Positions 46,907 through 56,103 of a stretch of DNA of 64,000 nucleotides are shown one piece after another. The notes below the pieces were generated by a model, which was given only the letters and a program-made list of their open reading frames with translations, did not search any database and was not told the DNA's origin. Every line of letters starts with the position of its first letter. The stretch's first letter is position 1. Location of the stretch: assembly GCA_958443615.1 (NCBI GenBank), contig CAUCLI010000003.1:1-64000 (forward strand), given 5' to 3'. Origin of the DNA: an uncultured Collinsella sp. (GTDB lineage Bacteria > Actinomycetota > Coriobacteriia > Coriobacteriales > Coriobacteriaceae). The position numbers and the translations under genes are program-made.

Positions 46907-49090
46907 CTAGCCGCGGTACAGGCGCGTACGGCCCCTCTCATCCACGCGCACGGCGATGCGGGCCCCCGAGCTTTTGCGGTCGAGCTCGACGAGGAAGCGG
47001 TCGCCGGCCTGGCTGGCGAGGCGGCGTCGGCAGGTGGGGCACTGCTGGGAACAGGGGCCCTCGGCGGTGAGCAGGCAGTGCTCCATGACCATGAGGGGCG
47101 TCGATCCCCCCGGGGCCAAGTCGACCTCGCAGCCAGGAGCGCCGTTTGCCCTATCGCCTTCGAGGAGCCGACGGACCGCGCCGAGATCATCGGGAGCGAG
47201 CTCCTCGGGCAGCAGCACGCGGCGGGCGCCGAGGCCGGCGAGAAAGCGCGCCGCCTCGGCGTTCCACACCTGCAGCGGCGGCGCGACCTCCCACGGCACG
47301 CCCGCCTCGACCACCAGCGGAATCTGGCCGATGTTGCGCACCGCGACGGCGGTCGCATCGCCGTGCGAGACCCGCCCGCAGGCGGCCTCGACATCCGCGA
47401 GGTCCTCCCGGCGGCAGACCTCCCCGAGATCGATGACACGCAGCGCCTGCGGGCCCTCAAGGTTGGTCGCGATTTGCCACGCTGGCGCAGCCTGGCATTT
47501 CGGGACCGTTTTCATCCCGTTTTCGAGTCGATTCCGGTCGTGATCCGCCACGCTGGCGCGAACTGGCACATCGCGACCATTCCCGCCATGGCGCCGGGCA
47601 TGGGCGAAGCGGCGGACAGCGCCAGGTTCCCCCGCGGCGGCGACGCCGGTTCCCCCTGCAGCGCCAGGTTCCCCCGCGGCGGCGACGCCGGTTCCCTCTG
47701 CAGCGCCAGGTCCCCCCGCGGCTGCGACGCCGGCAACCTCCGCAGCGCCGGCTCCCTCCGCAGCGCAGGCCACCGCCCCGCAACCGCCCGCGGGGCCGAG
47801 CTCCTCCTCCCGAACCGCGCGCACCGCGGCATCGGCCTCGGTGATCGCGCCGGCAGAGCGAACCACATGAACCGCGCTGCCCGCCTCGACCTTGCGCTTG
47901 CACGGGATGACGATCTCCTCGCCCGCGGCGGCATCGCGCGGGCACGCCACGATCGGCCATCGCTTCGGCACATCGGCGGGGGCGTCCGGGCCGGGCGTGG
48001 AACGGATCTCGAGCATGTCGCCGCGCGCGACAGCCCGATCGAGGCACACGAGCGCGCCGTCGAAACGGGGCTCGAGCACGTGCCCGACGAGCAGACCCTG
48101 GTTGATCGCGCGCTCGACGCTCATGAGCGCGGCGCCGGTGGCGGCGTGGCCGCCCTCGAGATACCCCGAGGTGAAACCGCGGTTGAACGAACGGGCGAGC
48201 CGCGCCTCGAGCTCGTCGAGCGCGGGGCCGACGAGCGGGCTGCCCGCGAGCGCCGCGTCGAGCGCCTCCCGATAGCAGCGCACCACGTTGTAGACGTAGT
48301 CGGGGGCCTTCATGCGCCCCTCGATCTTGAATGCCGAGACGCCCGCCTCGAGCATCTCGGCGACGTGGCGGATGCCGAGGTAATCCCGTGGGCACAGCAG
48401 GCGGTCGCCCTCGGGGCGCCCCTGCCGGCCAGACGCCTCGAGCCCGCGCTCCCACGCGCCGCCCGCGAGCACGCATCCCGACCCATCTTGCAACTCGTAC
48501 GCCAACCGGCAGGGCTGCGTGCAATCGCCCCGGTTCGCCGAGCGGCCGCGCAGGAGCGCGGAATAGGAGCAGGCCCCGGAATAGCAGATGCAGATCGCGC
48601 CATGGCAGAACGCCTCGATCTCGACGCCCGTGGCGGAAAGGGAGGCGAGCTCGGAGACGGACAACTCGCGCGCGCACGTCACGCGAGCCGCACCGAGCTC
48701 GCGCGCGGCGAAACGCACGGCCTCCGCGGATTGGGCGCCCGCCTGCGTCGAAAGGTGCAGCTCGGCCCCGGGGAGCTCCGCGCGGATGCGGGAGATGAGG
48801 CCCATGTCCGCCACGATGAGGGCATCGGCGCCGGACTCGAGCGCAGATGCGGCAAGGTCGACGGCGTCGCCCAACTCCCCATCGCGCACGTAGACGTTGA
48901 GCGTCACATACACCCGCGCCCCATGGGCGTGCGCGAGCGCGCAGCCCGCCGCAAGCTCGGGGAGGCTGAACCCGGTGTTGGCGGCGCGGGCGTTGAAAGA
49001 CCCGAGTCCCACATACACGGCGTCCGCGCCGGCCGCGATCGCCGCGCGCAATGCGTCGGGCGTTCCCGCAGGCGCCAAAAGCTCGACCAT
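46907..49090 (-). CDS. U32-family peptidase-like protein (RlhA/TrhP type)
   Basis: A 727-residue U32 protein. The N-terminal TIM-barrel-like domain runs from MVELLAPAGTPDALRAAIAAGADAVYVGL to EAFCHGAICICYSGACSYSA and RSANRGDCTQPCR, the Cys cluster of this family. A C-terminal half follows, with a linker of GVAAAGEPGAAGGT repeats near the middle. Known relatives (RlhA, TrhP) are RNA hydroxylases depending on prephenate and iron, so tRNA or rRNA hydroxylation is more likely than proteolysis. The gene is alone; the PBP gene diverges from it. Confidence 0.85.
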   Translation of the reverse strand: MVELLAPAGTPDALRAAIAAGADAVYVGLGSFNARAANTGFSLPELAAGCALAHAHGARVYVTLNVYVRDGELGDAVDLAASALESGADALIVADMGLISRIRAELPGAELHLSTQAGAQSAEAVRFAARELGAARVTCARELSVSELASLSATGVEIEAFCHGAICICYSGACSYSALLRGRSANRGDCTQPCRLAYELQDGSGCVLAGGAWERGLEASGRQGRPEGDRLLCPRDYLGIRHVAEMLEAGVSAFKIEGRMKAPDYVYNVVRCYREALDAALAGSPLVGPALDELEARLARSFNRGFTSGYLEGGHAATGAALMSVERAINQGLLVGHVLEPRFDGALVCLDRAVARGDMLEIRSTPGPDAPADVPKRWPIVACPRDAAAGEEIVIPCKRKVEAGSAVHVVRSAGAITEADAAVRAVREEELGPAGGCGAVACAAEGAGAAEVAGVAAAGGPGAAEGTGVAAAGEPGAAGGTGVAAAGEPGAVRRFAHARRHGGNGRDVPVRASVADHDRNRLENGMKTVPKCQAAPAWQIATNLEGPQALRVIDLGEVCRREDLADVEAACGRVSHGDATAVAVRNIGQIPLVVEAGVPWEVAPPLQVWNAEAARFLAGLGARRVLLPEELAPDDLGAVRRLLEGDRANGAPGCEVDLAPGGSTPLMVMEHCLLTAEGPCSQQCPTCRRRLASQAGDRFLVELDRKSSGARIAVRVDERGRTRLYRG
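47621..47746 (-). repeat. Three 42-bp in-frame tandem repeats in the U32 gene
   Basis: Units at 47621-47662, 47663-47704 and 47705-47746 encode the 14-residue GVAAAGEPGAAGGT motif in the linker of the U32 protein. As 42 is a multiple of three, copy-number changes would alter linker length only. Confidence 0.85.
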
Positions 49091-49228
49091 ATCTGCCCTC
49101 TCCCAGGATGTAATTTAGCTTGAGACCTCGACATGCGGGCGGTCCCCGGCCCTCCTTGCGCTATCGTATCAGCTATCTATGTACACGTGTTGGGCACTCG
49201 CGCCCAATTGAATCCCAGGAGGTCGTCC

Positions 49229-51367
49229 ATGGGTCCCCGTCAGCGCCGCGCCCGGTCTCGCGCCAAAACGCATGCAGCCCCCGTCGTTCTCGTCTCGGTG
49301 CTGGGCTTCCTGCTCGTGGCAGGCATCGCATTCGGCATCGGCATGATCGGCAACGTGGGCCGCTGGCTCTCCGACCTGCCCGACTACACGGACGCGTCCG
49401 AGTACCTCGTGAGCGAGCCCACGCACGTCCTCGACTCCCAGGGCAACGAGATCGCCACGTTCTTCGTCCAGAACCGCGAGAGCGTCACCGCCGACCAGGT
49501 CTCCGAATGGGTCCTCAAGGGCACCGTCGACGTCGAGGACGAGCGCTTCTACAGCCATAACGGCGTCGACATCATCGGCATCGGCCGCGCCGTCCTCGCG
49601 CAGCTCTCCGGCCGCTCCGAGGGCGCATCCACCATCACCCAGCAGCTCGTCCGCAACACCATCCTCTCCGAGGAGCAATTCGACCAGACGATCGAGCGCA
49701 AGGTCCGCGAGGCCTTCATCGCCATGGAGATGGAGAAGATCTTCTCCAAGGACGAGATCTTGATGATGTACCTCAACACCATCTATTACGGTCACGGCGC
49801 CTACGGCATCCAGGCCGCCTCGAAGACCTATCTCTCCAAGAACGCCAACGAGCTCACCCTCGCCGAGGCGGCGCTGCTCATCGGCCTGCCCAACTCGCCC
49901 TCCTACTACGACCCCACCGTCAACCCCGACATCGCCGTCGATCGCCGCAACAAGGTCCTCGGCAACATGCTGCGCCTGGGAACCATCTCCCAAGAGGAGC
50001 ACGACGCCGCCGTGGCCGAGCCCCTCGCCCTCAACATCACGGAGACCTCCGACACCGGCATCTCGGTGTACGCTCACCCTTACTTCGTCGATTACGTGAA
50101 GTCCCTGCTCCAGGAGGAATTCTCCTCCGACGTCCTGTTCAAGGGCGGCCTCACGGTCACCACGACCATCGACCCCGCGATCCAGCAGGCCGCGGAGACC
50201 GCCGCGGTCGAGAACATCAACAAGTACCCCGCCGCAGACGACCTGCAGATCGGCATGAGCGTCGTCGACCCTAAGACCGGCTATATCAAGGCCATGGTCG
50301 GCGGGCGCGACTACAACGCCGACTCCGGGCACACGAACCATGCCCTTGCCAAGCGCCAGCCGGGCTCGTCGTTCAAGAGCTTCACACTCGCCACCGCGAT
50401 CAAGATGGGCATGAACCCCGACATCACCGTCAACTGCCAGTCCCCCATGTACTGGGACAACCCCGGCGGTGAGGACCATAAGATCCAGAATTACGGTGGG
50501 CAGAGCTACGGCTACCGCTCCCTCGCCTCCGCAACCGCGGTCTCCTCGAACACCGGCTACGTGCAGGTGGCGGAGACCCTCGGCAATCAGAACATCCTGC
50601 AGACCTGCAAGCTCCTCGGACTCGACACCTCCAACATGGACGACGTGCTCTCCATGACCCTCGGCACCGGCACGGTCTCCACCCTCGAGATGGCAAACGC
50701 GTACAGCTCCTTCGCCAACGGCGGGTACCATCGCGACACCGTCGCCATCACCGAGATCAAATCCCGCACCGGCGAGGTCGTCTACAAGCACGAGGACAAG
50801 GCGACGCAGCCCCTCACCGCCGGCGAGGCCGCGGCGGTGACCGAGGTCCTCGAGACCGTCATGAAGCAAGGCGGCACGGGTGTCTCGGGCAACCCCTGGA
50901 TCGACCAGCCGGTCGCGGGCAAGACCGGCACGGCCGGCTCCGCCTCCGACGCCACGGACCTCTGGTTCTGCGGCTACACGCCCCAGCTATCCGTTGCCAT
51001 CTGGGTCGGCCACTCCGGCACCAACGCGCCCATCAAGAACCTCAACAACGCCCGCATGACCCTGCCCGTCTTCAAGAACTTCATGAAGGCCGTGCTGGGA
51101 GACGCCGCCCGCGAGGAATTCCCCGAGGGCGAGACCCCGACATACAAGGACAACAAGGAATGGGAGTTCTCCCACACCAAGAGCGATGCGGAGCGCGCGG
51201 CTGAGCAGGCCGCCGCCGAGGAGGCGAAGCGCGCCGAAGAGGAGGCGCAGCAACAGCAGGAGCAACAAGAGCAGCAACAGCAGGAGCCTCAGACGCCCAG
51301 CACGCCCACCCCGCCGACTACGCCCACCACGCCGGACGGCGGCGAGGGCTCCGAATCCCAGCAGTAA
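49229..51367 (+). CDS. Class A penicillin-binding protein (PBP1a type)
   Basis: A 712-residue bifunctional peptidoglycan synthase: short cytoplasmic start, one N-terminal membrane anchor (~15-40), GT51 glycosyltransferase (VDVEDERFYSHNGVD and EGASTITQQLVRN), and a transpeptidase with SSFK (SxxK), SSNTGYVQV (SxN) and KTGTAGSASDATD (KTG). The tail from about 650 is rich in Glu, Gln and Pro/Thr repeats and probably disordered outside the cell. AGGAGG precedes the ATG at 49229. It polymerises and crosslinks the cell wall. Confidence 0.95.
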   Translation: MGPRQRRARSRAKTHAAPVVLVSVLGFLLVAGIAFGIGMIGNVGRWLSDLPDYTDASEYLVSEPTHVLDSQGNEIATFFVQNRESVTADQVSEWVLKGTVDVEDERFYSHNGVDIIGIGRAVLAQLSGRSEGASTITQQLVRNTILSEEQFDQTIERKVREAFIAMEMEKIFSKDEILMMYLNTIYYGHGAYGIQAASKTYLSKNANELTLAEAALLIGLPNSPSYYDPTVNPDIAVDRRNKVLGNMLRLGTISQEEHDAAVAEPLALNITETSDTGISVYAHPYFVDYVKSLLQEEFSSDVLFKGGLTVTTTIDPAIQQAAETAAVENINKYPAADDLQIGMSVVDPKTGYIKAMVGGRDYNADSGHTNHALAKRQPGSSFKSFTLATAIKMGMNPDITVNCQSPMYWDNPGGEDHKIQNYGGQSYGYRSLASATAVSSNTGYVQVAETLGNQNILQTCKLLGLDTSNMDDVLSMTLGTGTVSTLEMANAYSSFANGGYHRDTVAITEIKSRTGEVVYKHEDKATQPLTAGEAAAVTEVLETVMKQGGTGVSGNPWIDQPVAGKTGTAGSASDATDLWFCGYTPQLSVAIWVGHSGTNAPIKNLNNARMTLPVFKNFMKAVLGDAAREEFPEGETPTYKDNKEWEFSHTKSDAERAAEQAAAEEAKRAEEEAQQQQEQQEQQQQEPQTPSTPTPPTTPTTPDGGEGSESQQ

Positions 51368-51460
51368 CCGCGTCGCGCCGGCCGCGATGGCGGCCGCCCG
51401 ACGGAGCCGCCCCGCGGATCCGGCCCTTCATTCCGGCGCCCTCGAGGCGCGCAACAGACG

Positions 51461-51494
51461 AATCGCCCCCGACGTTCGAGTCGGGGGCGATTTT
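51461..51494 (+). terminator. Rho-independent terminator of the PBP gene
   Basis: A perfect 13-base stem AATCGCCCCCGAC / GTCGGGGGCGATT with a 6-base loop runs into TTTTC. Confidence 0.85.
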
Positions 51495-51564
51495 CATGCT
51501 CGCTCTTTCATTAAAGCCCTGACCGGCGATGGCGGGTCGATGCGGCCCGTAGATCAACCGCAGA

Positions 51565-51657
51565 TCAACGCGAGCGGCGCCAATAGGACACGAGCAGCGC
51601 GATGAGGGCGATGGGCAGAACGACGAGCAGGGCGAAGATCGCCGTGTGGACGATCAT
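51565..51657 (-). CDS. 30-residue single-pass membrane peptide after argR
   Basis: A 31-codon frame starting 5 bases after the argR stop on the same strand. It encodes 30 residues: a short polar start (MIVHT), about 19 very hydrophobic residues (residues 6-24, mostly Ala, Leu, Ile, Val), then YWRRSR. This is the positive-inside pattern of a single transmembrane helix with a cytoplasmic C terminus. There is only a weak ribosome binding site (GTGAG), but tight spacing suggests coupling to argR. The function is unknown. Confidence 0.45.
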   Translation of the reverse strand: MIVHTAIFALLVVLPIALIALLVSYWRRSR

Positions 51658-51662
51658 CGGGC

Positions 51663-52100
51663 TCACTTGCGCACGCTCCTCAGCTTGCCGATCATCAACT
51701 CGAACTGCTCGCCATCCGCAGCGGTGCGGGTGATCACGAGAATCGTGTCGTTGCCGGCGAGGGAGCCAAGGACGTCGGGCAGCTCAGCGGCGTCGATGGC
51801 GGCGGCGATGCCGAGCGCGGTGCCGGGCTGCGCCTTGATGATCACGAGGTTCTCGGTGCGCTGGACACCGATGACGAGCTCGGACACCATGCGCTGCAGA
51901 TGCAGGTCCTCTGCCAGGACATACATGCCCTCGGGTAACTTGTGCAACCCCATGTCGGCGATATCGCGCGACACGGTCGCCTGAGTGCAGTCGAATCCGC
52001 AGGCTTTGAGCTCATCCACGAGCATGCGCTGCGTGCGGACGTCCGCAGTGCGGACGATCTCGCGAATAGCATCTTGACGACCGTTGCGTTTCTTGGCCAT
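51663..52100 (-). CDS. argR: Arginine repressor
   Basis: A 145-residue ArgR: winged-helix DNA-binding N terminus (QATVSRDIADMGL, the SR motif in the recognition helix) and C-terminal hexamerisation/arginine-binding domain (QPGTALGIAAAID, GNDTILVI). It represses arginine biosynthesis genes with arginine as corepressor. The ATG at 52100 is preferred, since GGTGA lies just before it; a GTG 9 bases upstream is the alternative. A candidate ARG box lies about 140 bases upstream. Confidence 0.95.
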   Translation of the reverse strand: MAKKRNGRQDAIREIVRTADVRTQRMLVDELKACGFDCTQATVSRDIADMGLHKLPEGMYVLAEDLHLQRMVSELVIGVQRTENLVIIKAQPGTALGIAAAIDAAELPDVLGSLAGNDTILVITRTAADGEQFELMIGKLRSVRK

Positions 52101-52231
52101 GTCATTCACCGTTCCCGTCGCGGACGCGCGTGCATCGAGGGCCCCTTGCGTCCGTCCATACAGCTCATCGACTTAGTCTGTCGCTTGTAATTGAACCATT
52201 CTTGCATAGAATGCGCAATTGATAAGCTGAG

Positions 52232-52249
52232 GGTGAATAAACTTGCAAT
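52232..52249 (-). promoter_or_regulatory. Candidate ARG box upstream of argR
   Basis: The 18 bases GGTGAATAAACTTGCAAT match the Bacillus ARG-box consensus (CATGAATAAAAATKCAAK) at 14 of 18 positions, in an A+T-rich patch upstream of argR. Autoregulation is the likely meaning. Confidence 0.45.
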
Positions 52250-52265
52250 AATTCGGGCGGCAAAC

Positions 52266-53180
52266 TTACGGACACCGCGTCAGAGCGCCGTCGTCGTAGG
52301 AGACATCCATGAAGCACAGGCCGCGGGCGGGCGCGGTGGGGCCGGCGGCGCGCCGATCGCAGGCGGCCAGGGCGTCCGCGAGCCACTTCTCATCACGGCG
52401 TCCCGATCCGACCTCGACCAGGCTGCCGACGATGGTCCTCACCATCGAGTGCAGAAAGGCGTTGCCCGTGATGGTGAACGCGATATGCTCCTCCCCCAGC
52501 GCCGATGCGCGCTCGAATGAAACGGCCATCACGTTGCGGCACGTCGGCTTGTCGACGGCCGAGGCGGTCTTGCAGAAGCTCTTGAAATCATGCTCCCCGA
52601 CCAGGCATGCCGCGGCGCGCTCCATGGCCTCCATGTCGAGCGACAGGCGGTGCCACCACGTGACCGAGCGGGTCAGCAGCGGCGGAGCATCCCCGGTGGC
52701 GATGCGATAGGTATAGGTTCGCGACCGGGCATCGAACCGAGCGGAGAAGCCCGGACGTGCGTGGTACACGGAATTGAGGGCGATATCTGAGGGCAGCAGG
52801 GCCGCCATGGCGCGCATCCAGCGTCGATGCTCGATGGCGAGCTCATCGACATGGGCGGGGATGCTGACGTACTGGGAGACGGCGTGCACGCCCGCATCGG
52901 TACGCCCGGCGCACGTCAGGTCGACGGGACGGCGCAGGAACGTCTCGAGGGCGCGCCTGACCTCGCCGGCGACCGTCCGCAGCCCCTCCGGCTGCTCGGC
53001 GAACCCGCTGAAGGCGGCCCCGTCGTATCCGAGGCGGAACACGAGCGTCCCATCGAGCGCCCCGAGGTCCTGCGGTGCCGTCACCATCCCCGATTCCAGC
53101 AGGCAGGAATCCCCGGCGCCGCGAATGGCCCCACGGGCCGTGGAGCCGATGCCCTCGTTTCCAACGTCGTTCGAATGCAT
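52266..53180 (-). CDS. truA: tRNA pseudouridine synthase A
   Basis: A 304-residue TruA: LVFRLGYDGAAFSGFAEQP, the catalytic Asp in CAGRTDAGVHA, NSVYHARPGFSARFDA and SMVRTIVGSLVEVGSGRR. It modifies uridines 38-40 of the tRNA anticodon arm. The first ~45 residues precede the usual start and are poorly conserved. AAAGGGGA precedes the ATG at 53180. It is last in the order rplQ-ecf-truA typical of Gram-positive alpha operons. Confidence 0.94.
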   Translation of the reverse strand: MHSNDVGNEGIGSTARGAIRGAGDSCLLESGMVTAPQDLGALDGTLVFRLGYDGAAFSGFAEQPEGLRTVAGEVRRALETFLRRPVDLTCAGRTDAGVHAVSQYVSIPAHVDELAIEHRRWMRAMAALLPSDIALNSVYHARPGFSARFDARSRTYTYRIATGDAPPLLTRSVTWWHRLSLDMEAMERAAACLVGEHDFKSFCKTASAVDKPTCRNVMAVSFERASALGEEHIAFTITGNAFLHSMVRTIVGSLVEVGSGRRDEKWLADALAACDRRAAGPTAPARGLCFMDVSYDDGALTRCP

Positions 53181-53191
53181 GGCATCCCCTT

Positions 53192-55480
53192 TCATCGGCC
53201 CAATCCTATCAGAGACGCCGCGATCAGCGCGGCGGACGCGAGCAATCCCCCCACGAGCATCGCGCGGTCGCCCGGCCCCAACGGGCGGGGCGCCGGAAGG
53301 CGGCCCGAGGCGGACGCGTCATAGCAGCGGGCGGCCATGGAATCGGCCAGGCGATCGGAGCGGCGGAACAGCCCGATCATGAGCGGCGTGAGGACCGAGC
53401 CCCATACCCGGATGCGTTCGACGAGGGAGCCCTCATCGAAACGCGCGCCGCGGGCGCGCTGCGCGAGCCTGATCCGCCCGAGCTCCTCGCTCACCAACGG
53501 GATGAATCTCAAAGCGAGAGACAGCACCGTGCCGAGGGCCGCAACCGGCGCCCCCATGCGGGCGGCGGGTCGCAGCAACCTGACCGTCGCATCGCTTATC
53601 TGGGTGCCGGTCGTGGAGGACGAGACGGCGAGCGAGAACCCGACGAGCAGCATGATGCGCGCCACGGCAGCCAACCCGCGCAGACCCCCAGCGGGGTCGA
53701 GGCGTACGGGACCCATCAACGCCACACTCCCCCGCCCGTCGCAGGAGACGAGGTTCGCGACGAGCGTGAAGGCCAGGATGACGGCCACGGGACGCACCCC
53801 GCGCACGACCTCGGTGGGACTCATCCGCGCCGCGCCGAGCGCGATCGCGAGGGCAAGCGCCCACGCCGCCCACGTCCATGGGGCGGAGGCGGCGAACACG
53901 CCACCCGTCGCGACGAGAAGCAAGATGACCTTGACCCGAGCGTCTACATGCGCGAGCGGTGAAGACGGGATGTAGCCGCCGAAAGCCCCCGAGAGGCGCT
54001 GAGATGCCGCGGAACCGACGTTGGCGACCTGCCCGTCATCGCAGTGGGACACGTCCGCCTCAGCGCCTTCGGGGCGATCCTGGGACAGATGGCCGCCATC
54101 GAGCGTCAGCAGGCGGTCCGCGATGGGCAGCCACTCATCCACGTCGTGCGTGATCACGAGAACACCCCGCCCCTCACGGGCGAGCGTCGAGACGAGCCCA
54201 TGGGCCGCGCGGCGACCCGCGGCATCGAGGGCCGCCGTCGGCTCATCGAATATGACGGCAGGGGCGCCCAGCGAGATGACCGACGCCAGCGCGACACGGC
54301 GCGCCTGGCCACCAGACAGCTCGAACGGGGACCTCTCGAGCATGCAATCGCTCAGACCGACGCTTCGAGCGGCGGCGAGCACGCGCTCACGGACCTCGTC
54401 CTCACCCAAACCCGCGTTACGGGGGGCATACGCCAGCTCGTCATAGACGGTATCGAGGAAGAACTGCCCTTCGGGCTGCTGGAACGCGATGCCGACGGAA
54501 CCGGGCACGGCGGCATGCCCGCATACCGACGCCGTGCCCGCCTCGGGCGCGATGAGCCCCGCGGCAATGGAGGCGAGCGTCGACTTGCCGGCGCCCGAGG
54601 ACCCGACCAGCAAGACGACTTCTCCCCGGCGCACCGAGAGCGATACATCGCCAAGGATTCGCCTCTCGCCGTGCGCGAAACTCACATGTTCGAGCGCGAG
54701 GACGGGCTCGTCGTCACATGCGGTCGAACGGCGGCCTGCGGCGTCGCCGAGCGCGCCGGCACTTCCGGGCTCATGGGCGCCTCGGGCGCCTGATGAGTCC
54801 TCCCCATCGAGAAGACAGCCCGAATCGCCGCGAGATGGCGATTGAAACCCCTCGCAATCCACCACACGATCGGCGACGGCGATCTCATCCGCATCGTGCG
54901 TGACGAGCGCGATGCCGAGACCCTTATCATGGGCGAGCCGTTCGAACAGCGCGCGCAGGCCCGCGCGGGCGGCGGGGTCGAGTTGCGAGGTGGGCTCATC
55001 GAGCACGAGGTATCGAGGGCGCATGGCGAGTACGCCGGCGATCGCGAGACGCTGCTGTTCGCCGCCGGACAGCTCGGTGGTGTTGCGTTGCCCATACCCT
55101 TCAAGAAGGGCCATCGATAGGGCCTCGCGAACGCGGGAGTCGACCTCGGCCTCATCGAGACCGAGGTTGCGCGGGCCGAAGGCGACCTCATCGTACGCGA
55201 GTGACGAGACGATCTGGTCACGGGGGTCCTGTTGGACGTATCCGACGAGCTCACGGACACGCAGACGCTCCAGATCGCTGGCGGAGGGGTCGTGGCCGTC
55301 TACGAGAACGGCCCCTTCGTCAACGAGCTGCGCGGCGCACATGGCCCGGGCGAGGGTCGACTTTCCGCAACCGTTGCCTCCCGTGAGCACGACCAGCTCT
55401 CCCGGCTCGATGGAAACCGATGCGCCCGATACGACCGGGTCGCCGCAATAGGCGATGGAAACGCCGATGACCTCGAGCAT
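53192..55480 (-). CDS. Single-chain ECF transporter module: two EcfA ATPases fused to EcfT
   Basis: 762 residues in three parts. Domain 1 (1-~215): ABC ATPase, Walker A GGNGCGKST, LSGGEQQRLAIAG, VLDEPTSQLDP. Domain 2 (~265-480): a second ATPase, GSSGAGKST, ELSGGQARRVALA, IFDEPTAALD. Domain 3 (~505-762): a hydrophobic T-type subunit with SDRLADSMAARCYD near the coupling helices. Energy-coupling factor transporters take up vitamins or metals via separate S subunits, and usually have EcfA1, EcfA2 and EcfT as three proteins; here they form one chain. The position after rplQ and before truA equals that of ecfA1-ecfA2-ecfT-truA in Firmicutes. Confidence 0.93.
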   Translation of the reverse strand: MLEVIGVSIAYCGDPVVSGASVSIEPGELVVLTGGNGCGKSTLARAMCAAQLVDEGAVLVDGHDPSASDLERLRVRELVGYVQQDPRDQIVSSLAYDEVAFGPRNLGLDEAEVDSRVREALSMALLEGYGQRNTTELSGGEQQRLAIAGVLAMRPRYLVLDEPTSQLDPAARAGLRALFERLAHDKGLGIALVTHDADEIAVADRVVDCEGFQSPSRGDSGCLLDGEDSSGARGAHEPGSAGALGDAAGRRSTACDDEPVLALEHVSFAHGERRILGDVSLSVRRGEVVLLVGSSGAGKSTLASIAAGLIAPEAGTASVCGHAAVPGSVGIAFQQPEGQFFLDTVYDELAYAPRNAGLGEDEVRERVLAAARSVGLSDCMLERSPFELSGGQARRVALASVISLGAPAVIFDEPTAALDAAGRRAAHGLVSTLAREGRGVLVITHDVDEWLPIADRLLTLDGGHLSQDRPEGAEADVSHCDDGQVANVGSAASQRLSGAFGGYIPSSPLAHVDARVKVILLLVATGGVFAASAPWTWAAWALALAIALGAARMSPTEVVRGVRPVAVILAFTLVANLVSCDGRGSVALMGPVRLDPAGGLRGLAAVARIMLLVGFSLAVSSSTTGTQISDATVRLLRPAARMGAPVAALGTVLSLALRFIPLVSEELGRIRLAQRARGARFDEGSLVERIRVWGSVLTPLMIGLFRRSDRLADSMAARCYDASASGRLPAPRPLGPGDRAMLVGGLLASAALIAASLIGLGR

Positions 55481-55526
55481 GCCTATCCTCCCCGATATAA
55501 GTAAATGGGCAAGTTGCGATACCTAA

Positions 55527-55556
55527 GCAAAAGGGCGGCTCCGAAGAACCGCCCTT
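55527..55556 (-). terminator. Terminator after rplQ
   Basis: On the minus strand AAGGGCGGTTC and the GAGCCGCCCTT arm pair around CTTCG and run into TTTTG, about 30 bases after the rplQ stop. It closes the ribosomal operon before the ECF gene. Confidence 0.85.
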
Positions 55557-55582
55557 GTGTGCACGTAGCGAAGTAGCACGAG

Positions 55583-56077
55583 CTACTCAGCGGACTCCTC
55601 AGCCGGAGCCTCGGCAGCCTCGGCCTCGACGACCTCGGCGGTCTGATCGGCCTCGACGACCTTGGGAGCAGCGGCCTTCTTGGCCGGAGCAGCCTTCTTG
55701 GCCTTGGGGGTGCAAGGCTCGGAGACGATCTCGATGATGACCATCTCGGCGCAGTCGCCCTTGCGCGGGCCGAGCTTCATGATGCGGGTGTAACCGCCGT
55801 TGCGGTCGGCCCACATGCCCTGAGCGGCCTTGTCGAAGATCTCGGCGACGAGGTTCTTGTCACCGAGCTTGGCGATGGCGAGACGACGAGAGTGCAGGTC
55901 GCCCTTCTTGGCCCAGGTGATGATGGGCTCGGCGTAGCTGCGCAGCGCCTTGGCGCGGGTCTCGGTGGTCTTAATGCGATCGTTCTCGAAGAGCGCCTTG
56001 GCAAGGCTCTTCTTCATGGCCTTGGTGTGGCTGGCATCGGTGCCGAGCTTCAGGCCCTTCTTCTTGTTGTGACGCAT
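55583..56077 (-). CDS. rplQ: Ribosomal protein L17 with acidic Ala-rich tail
   Basis: A 164-residue protein. The first ~115 residues are L17 (MRHNKKKGLKLGTDASHTKA, ...GGYTRIMKLGPRKGDCAEMVIIEIV). The last ~50 are Ala/Lys/Glu-rich (PKAKKAAPAKKAAA, ending EAPAEESAE), a tail like that of L31. L17 lines the exit-tunnel side of the large subunit. It is the last gene of the ribosomal operon. Confidence 0.97.
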   Translation of the reverse strand: MRHNKKKGLKLGTDASHTKAMKKSLAKALFENDRIKTTETRAKALRSYAEPIITWAKKGDLHSRRLAIAKLGDKNLVAEIFDKAAQGMWADRNGGYTRIMKLGPRKGDCAEMVIIEIVSEPCTPKAKKAAPAKKAAAPKVVEADQTAEVVEAEAAEAPAEESAE

Positions 56078-56103
56078 GGTCTGGTTCTCCTCTAATACCT
56101 GGG

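Noticed and set aside
53192..55480. Possibility that the ECF frame is three genes with missed stops
   Set aside because: The reading frame is continuous with domain-quality sequence through all three parts, and no internal start with a ribosome binding site stands out.
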